Part shown: positions 61,355 through 64,000 of the stretch, in pieces
Numbering within the stretch: the stretch's first letter is position 1
How the letters are laid out: every line of letters starts with the position of its first letter
Origin: Debaryomyces hansenii CBS767
Taxonomy: Eukaryota; Ascomycota; Pichiomycetes; Serinales; Debaryomycetaceae
Length of the DNA stretch: 64,000 nucleotides
NCBI RefSeq assembly: GCF_000006445.2
Contig: NC_006045.2
Location: forward strand, 310,001-374,000
Reading direction: 5' to 3'
Made by a program: the position numbers and the translations under genes
Notes under the pieces: model-generated
Told to the model about the DNA's origin: nothing
What the model saw: only the letters and a program-made list of their open reading frames with translations
Databases searched by the model: none

Positions 61355-63349
61355 TTAGTATCCTACCACTCTTGTCTTCTTGTCAGCCTTTTTATTCTTT
61401 TTCCCGTGTTTCTTGTTCTTACCATTGCCATTATCGCTAGCGGCGTGGAAAGGCTTGCTAAGCTTTCCTTGAACATTGTTCATCTTGAAGAATTCACGAT
61501 CTAAATCATCACCAGCGCTTTCCAAAGAAGCTTGCTTACCACCATAGAAAATGGTCCTTGCTCCGGAGTTCTTTTTGGTATTCTCTGAATCGATTATATC
61601 TGATGATGACTTGTCACCTATATGCATCGAAAAATTTAAGCCAGCTAATCCTTTTGATAAGTCAAAATCTTCAGGATTGACATTCTTGGAAGACAATGCA
61701 CTTAATATTTGGTGTTGTCTTGATTCTGGTAATGTACGTAAAGAATATAATTCCTTGTTTAACTCTCTAGCTTCTTCGTTGCTTGGTAAATCCCACTCAT
61801 CATCGTTTACCTTTCTTGGTGGTGGACTTACAAACAATAATTTCCCACTAACATAATCTTTCAAGATATATCTACTTGCTCTAGATTCATCCGCACTACC
61901 AAAACCTTGGGTCATAAAACCTCTGGCTCTGGCATACGCATTTAATAACTCTCTTGCACTTGCATATACACCATTACCACCATCTTCAACCTTTTGAATT
62001 GGGATATGAATACCATAAAATGCTTCAAGGTAGAACTTAGGGACTCTGTGACAGACGATAGAAACCGGTGGGATATGTTCCCTTAACTGATCAATTGGCA
62101 AAACACCATTACAAACCAATTCTCCGTTAGTGTAAGCAAAGTTTGGGAAAACTAAACCTGGACAATCACACAACAATACCTCTGGGGATAAATGTATAGT
62201 TTGGAAATGTTTAGTCTTACCTGGAGTAGCCGAAACTGACACTTTTTTAGAACCAACTAATGCATTGATAGTAGATGACTTACCGACGTTTGGATAACCA
62301 ACTAAACCGATTTGAAGTTTACGATCTGGGAATTCTTCTGATTTTTCGAATGATGGAGATGATGTCAAGAAAAGGTTCTCTAATTCATTAATCGTCAAGA
62401 TCCTTATCTTAGAATCAACTTCTTCTGGTTCATCTTCCACCTTTCTTTCAGGGGTATAATTAGGATCTCTTTGTGATTCTTCTAAATTCTCTTGTTCTTC
62501 TTCTAATAACTCATTAGCTTTAGAAGCAGAGAAAAATACGTAATTAATATTCTGTGAAATAAAATAATCAGACCATTGAATTCTTTGTTCTCTTGTTAAT
62601 AAATCCGCTTTGTTGACCAACAATAAGTTCTTTTTGGTTGCATTATCATCAGGTTTACTTAATTCCTGAACGTATTTTTCAAGATCAATAGATCTGAATA
62701 ACAATGGATTTCTGGCATCCACAATCTGAACAATCAAATCACATCTTTCGACAACTCTCCACAATTGTCTCCAAACTTCAATATTTCTTTCAAATGGTGT
62801 TAATAATAAATCATTATTTTCAGTAAGTGATGCCAATTCACGTCTCCATTGCAAGAAAGCTAAGTTTTCTTGTCTTTCAATTTCTAACTTCAGTTGATTC
62901 TTATTCCACTGTGGTCTTCTTGGAACTGTCAACTTATTCTCAAAGATTTTATGCTTTCTACGTAATTCCAATGTTTCTTCCTGGGTCAATAACCCATTTT
63001 GATTAACAATAGAAGTATTTCCTATTTTAATGATTTTGACTTGCTGATTCTTTTCTGCTGTGAAATCTGTGTCAGCTAACTCAGCAGTATTTAAAAATTC
63101 ATCTAAAGCATTTTCTTGTGTCACAGATCTCAACTTCACCCAATCAGCTTCCCTCTTATCAGTTGTGAATCTCATTTCACCATCTGGCAAGAAAGAGATC
63201 TTATTCTCTGCCCTCTTTTGGTTTGCAATTGTCCTACCCAAACCAATAGTGTTCTTATTTTTATGCAGAATTGGCTTTGGACCCTTTGGAATCTTCCATT
63301 TCTTTGGTTCCGGGTGTAACGCACCTTTATTACCTCCAATATCACTCAT
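61355..63349 (-). CDS. LSG1: Ribosome-maturation GTPase Lsg1
   Basis: The 664-aa cytosolic GTPase has circularly permuted motifs: G4 NKAD (246-249), then G1 GYPNVGKSS (351-359), switch TPGKTKHFQT, and G3 DCPG (395-398). The long charged insertion between G4 and G1, the block FYLEAFYGIHIPI, and the Lys-rich tail (KNKKHGKKNKKADKKT) are typical of Lsg1. It acts on late pre-60S particles to release the export adaptor Nmd3. The length is near yeast Lsg1 (640 aa). CACGTG lies about 110 bases upstream. It is convergent with RPL1; both serve the 60S subunit. Confidence 0.96.
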   Translation of the reverse strand: MSDIGGNKGALHPEPKKWKIPKGPKPILHKNKNTIGLGRTIANQKRAENKISFLPDGEMRFTTDKREADWVKLRSVTQENALDEFLNTAELADTDFTAEKNQQVKIIKIGNTSIVNQNGLLTQEETLELRRKHKIFENKLTVPRRPQWNKNQLKLEIERQENLAFLQWRRELASLTENNDLLLTPFERNIEVWRQLWRVVERCDLIVQIVDARNPLLFRSIDLEKYVQELSKPDDNATKKNLLLVNKADLLTREQRIQWSDYFISQNINYVFFSASKANELLEEEQENLEESQRDPNYTPERKVEDEPEEVDSKIRILTINELENLFLTSSPSFEKSEEFPDRKLQIGLVGYPNVGKSSTINALVGSKKVSVSATPGKTKHFQTIHLSPEVLLCDCPGLVFPNFAYTNGELVCNGVLPIDQLREHIPPVSIVCHRVPKFYLEAFYGIHIPIQKVEDGGNGVYASARELLNAYARARGFMTQGFGSADESRASRYILKDYVSGKLLFVSPPPRKVNDDEWDLPSNEEARELNKELYSLRTLPESRQHQILSALSSKNVNPEDFDLSKGLAGLNFSMHIGDKSSSDIIDSENTKKNSGARTIFYGGKQASLESAGDDLDREFFKMNNVQGKLSKPFHAASDNGNGKNKKHGKKNKKADKKTRVVGY

Positions 63350-64000
63350 ATTACTATTATTTGCTATAATAAATCTAAGATATAGAGAGCTATAGCGGTA
63401 GGCAAAAGGGAAGCTCCATCGATTTATAAGGTAAGAAAAAAATCTCGATGGGATTAATCACGTGTGATATTTTTGGTAATGATTTTGTGTCACTATCAAA
63501 AAGGGTGCAAATTTGGTTCAGATTAGAAGGTACGGTTCCCTCGAACCATGATATTCATTAATTAGATGGCATCAGGCTGTCAATGTGGCATATGCTCTTC
63601 ATTATCCCCTTTATGAAGAGATAGATGAATTTGAGTATACTGTAGATTTGTTGAATGAAACTATTTAACGGTAGGAGTATGCCCCGATTTGTATTCATAG
63701 TGCCTGTAGGTTGAGCCAATTATCTATTGGCGAGGACTTACTCAAAGAGAAATATTGCAGCTGGCATGTTACATAATACAGTATCAGAGACAAACAGCAA
63801 ACTAGTACAAGATAAGGACAGCGGTGATGCTAAATGTAATATAATAATGATCATCATGATAGCATAAAGAAATACTTGCTACAGTTAGTAATATGAGTAT
63901 TCATGGACGAATAGAGGTAATATAATCACTCTCATCACCTGTGCTTCTAGTGTAAAGGTTTGGGGATGCAACAAGAGAACCAGATATTGTAATGCAGTTT
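63350..64000. other. LSG1 upstream region to window edge
   Basis: ATCACGTGTGAT (core 63459-63464) is a likely bHLH/Cbf1 site for LSG1. The 20-base word shared with 49042 follows at 63484-63503. From 63510 to the edge the sequence has no convincing frame or RNA gene. Confidence 0.5.
63484..63503. repeat. Dispersed 20-base word shared with the nuclease-kinase flanks
   Basis: TTTGTGTCACTATCAAAAAG is identical here and at 49042-49061. Its first 13 bases recur at 51858-51870 at the same place in the flank of copy 2. To the left, TTTTGG...TGAT is also shared with a small indel. Confidence 0.8.

Overview
This window is nuclear DNA of a budding yeast. It is compact and AT-rich, with about 30 protein genes on both strands, few and short introns with GTATGT donors, and isolated tRNA genes. 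Several features point to a CUG-Ser clade species of the Debaryomyces/Candida type: an alternative oxidase, GT71 mannosyltransferases, and CTG codons that fall where I recall serine in relatives (for example codon 448 of SEC27, counted from 56126). The species is not proven. CTG residues are read here as Leu and may be Ser.

Layout. 1-8 kb: SPT6 (partial, cut by the left edge), SYF2, a catechol O-methyltransferase-like gene, UFE1 and a two-exon HBS1. 8-13 kb: a general amidase and an MNN1-type mannosyltransferase. 13-17 kb: gene-poor, holding tRNA-Asn(GUU), an orphan one-helix membrane protein and an intron-containing tRNA-Lys(CUU). 17-26 kb: a purine-cytosine permease, two tandem BUL-like Rsp5 adaptors, a long promoter with a helically phased AATTG-type array, and a repetitive Gly/Ser hydrophilin-like protein. 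26-46 kb: SelO/FMP40, a shikimate/quinate dehydrogenase-like gene, an MNN2-type mannosyltransferase, an ATR1-like exporter, NIT3, an ABHD11-type hydrolase, an ABCG half transporter, SHO1, alternative oxidase, an AVT-type amino-acid transporter, SCS2 (with an intron) and MAP2. 46-52 kb: a tandem direct duplication carrying two 96%-identical 640-aa proteins. Each joins a PD-(D/E)xK nuclease-like core to a C-terminal kinase-like domain. 52-64 kb: a WHI5/NRM1-type G1/S repressor, ALG11, SEC27, an MRM2-like methyltransferase, RPL1 and LSG1.

Most of the window is conserved housekeeping content: transcription elongation, splicing, ER fusion, ribosome rescue, glycosylation (ALG11, MNN1-like, MNN2-like), COPI traffic, and ribosome structure and maturation (RPL1, LSG1, MAP2). 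The stretch from 17 to 23 kb pairs a permease with two ubiquitin-ligase adaptors and may be a transporter-turnover neighbourhood.

The clearest accessory signal is the tandem nuclease-kinase pair. Its domain order matches the SPOK spore-killer family of Podospora, and also the REase-kinase type of Crinkler-like effectors, so it is a candidate selfish killer/resistance locus in a budding yeast. A second signal with no ready explanation is the phased (C/T)AATT(G/A) array upstream of the hydrophilin-like gene.
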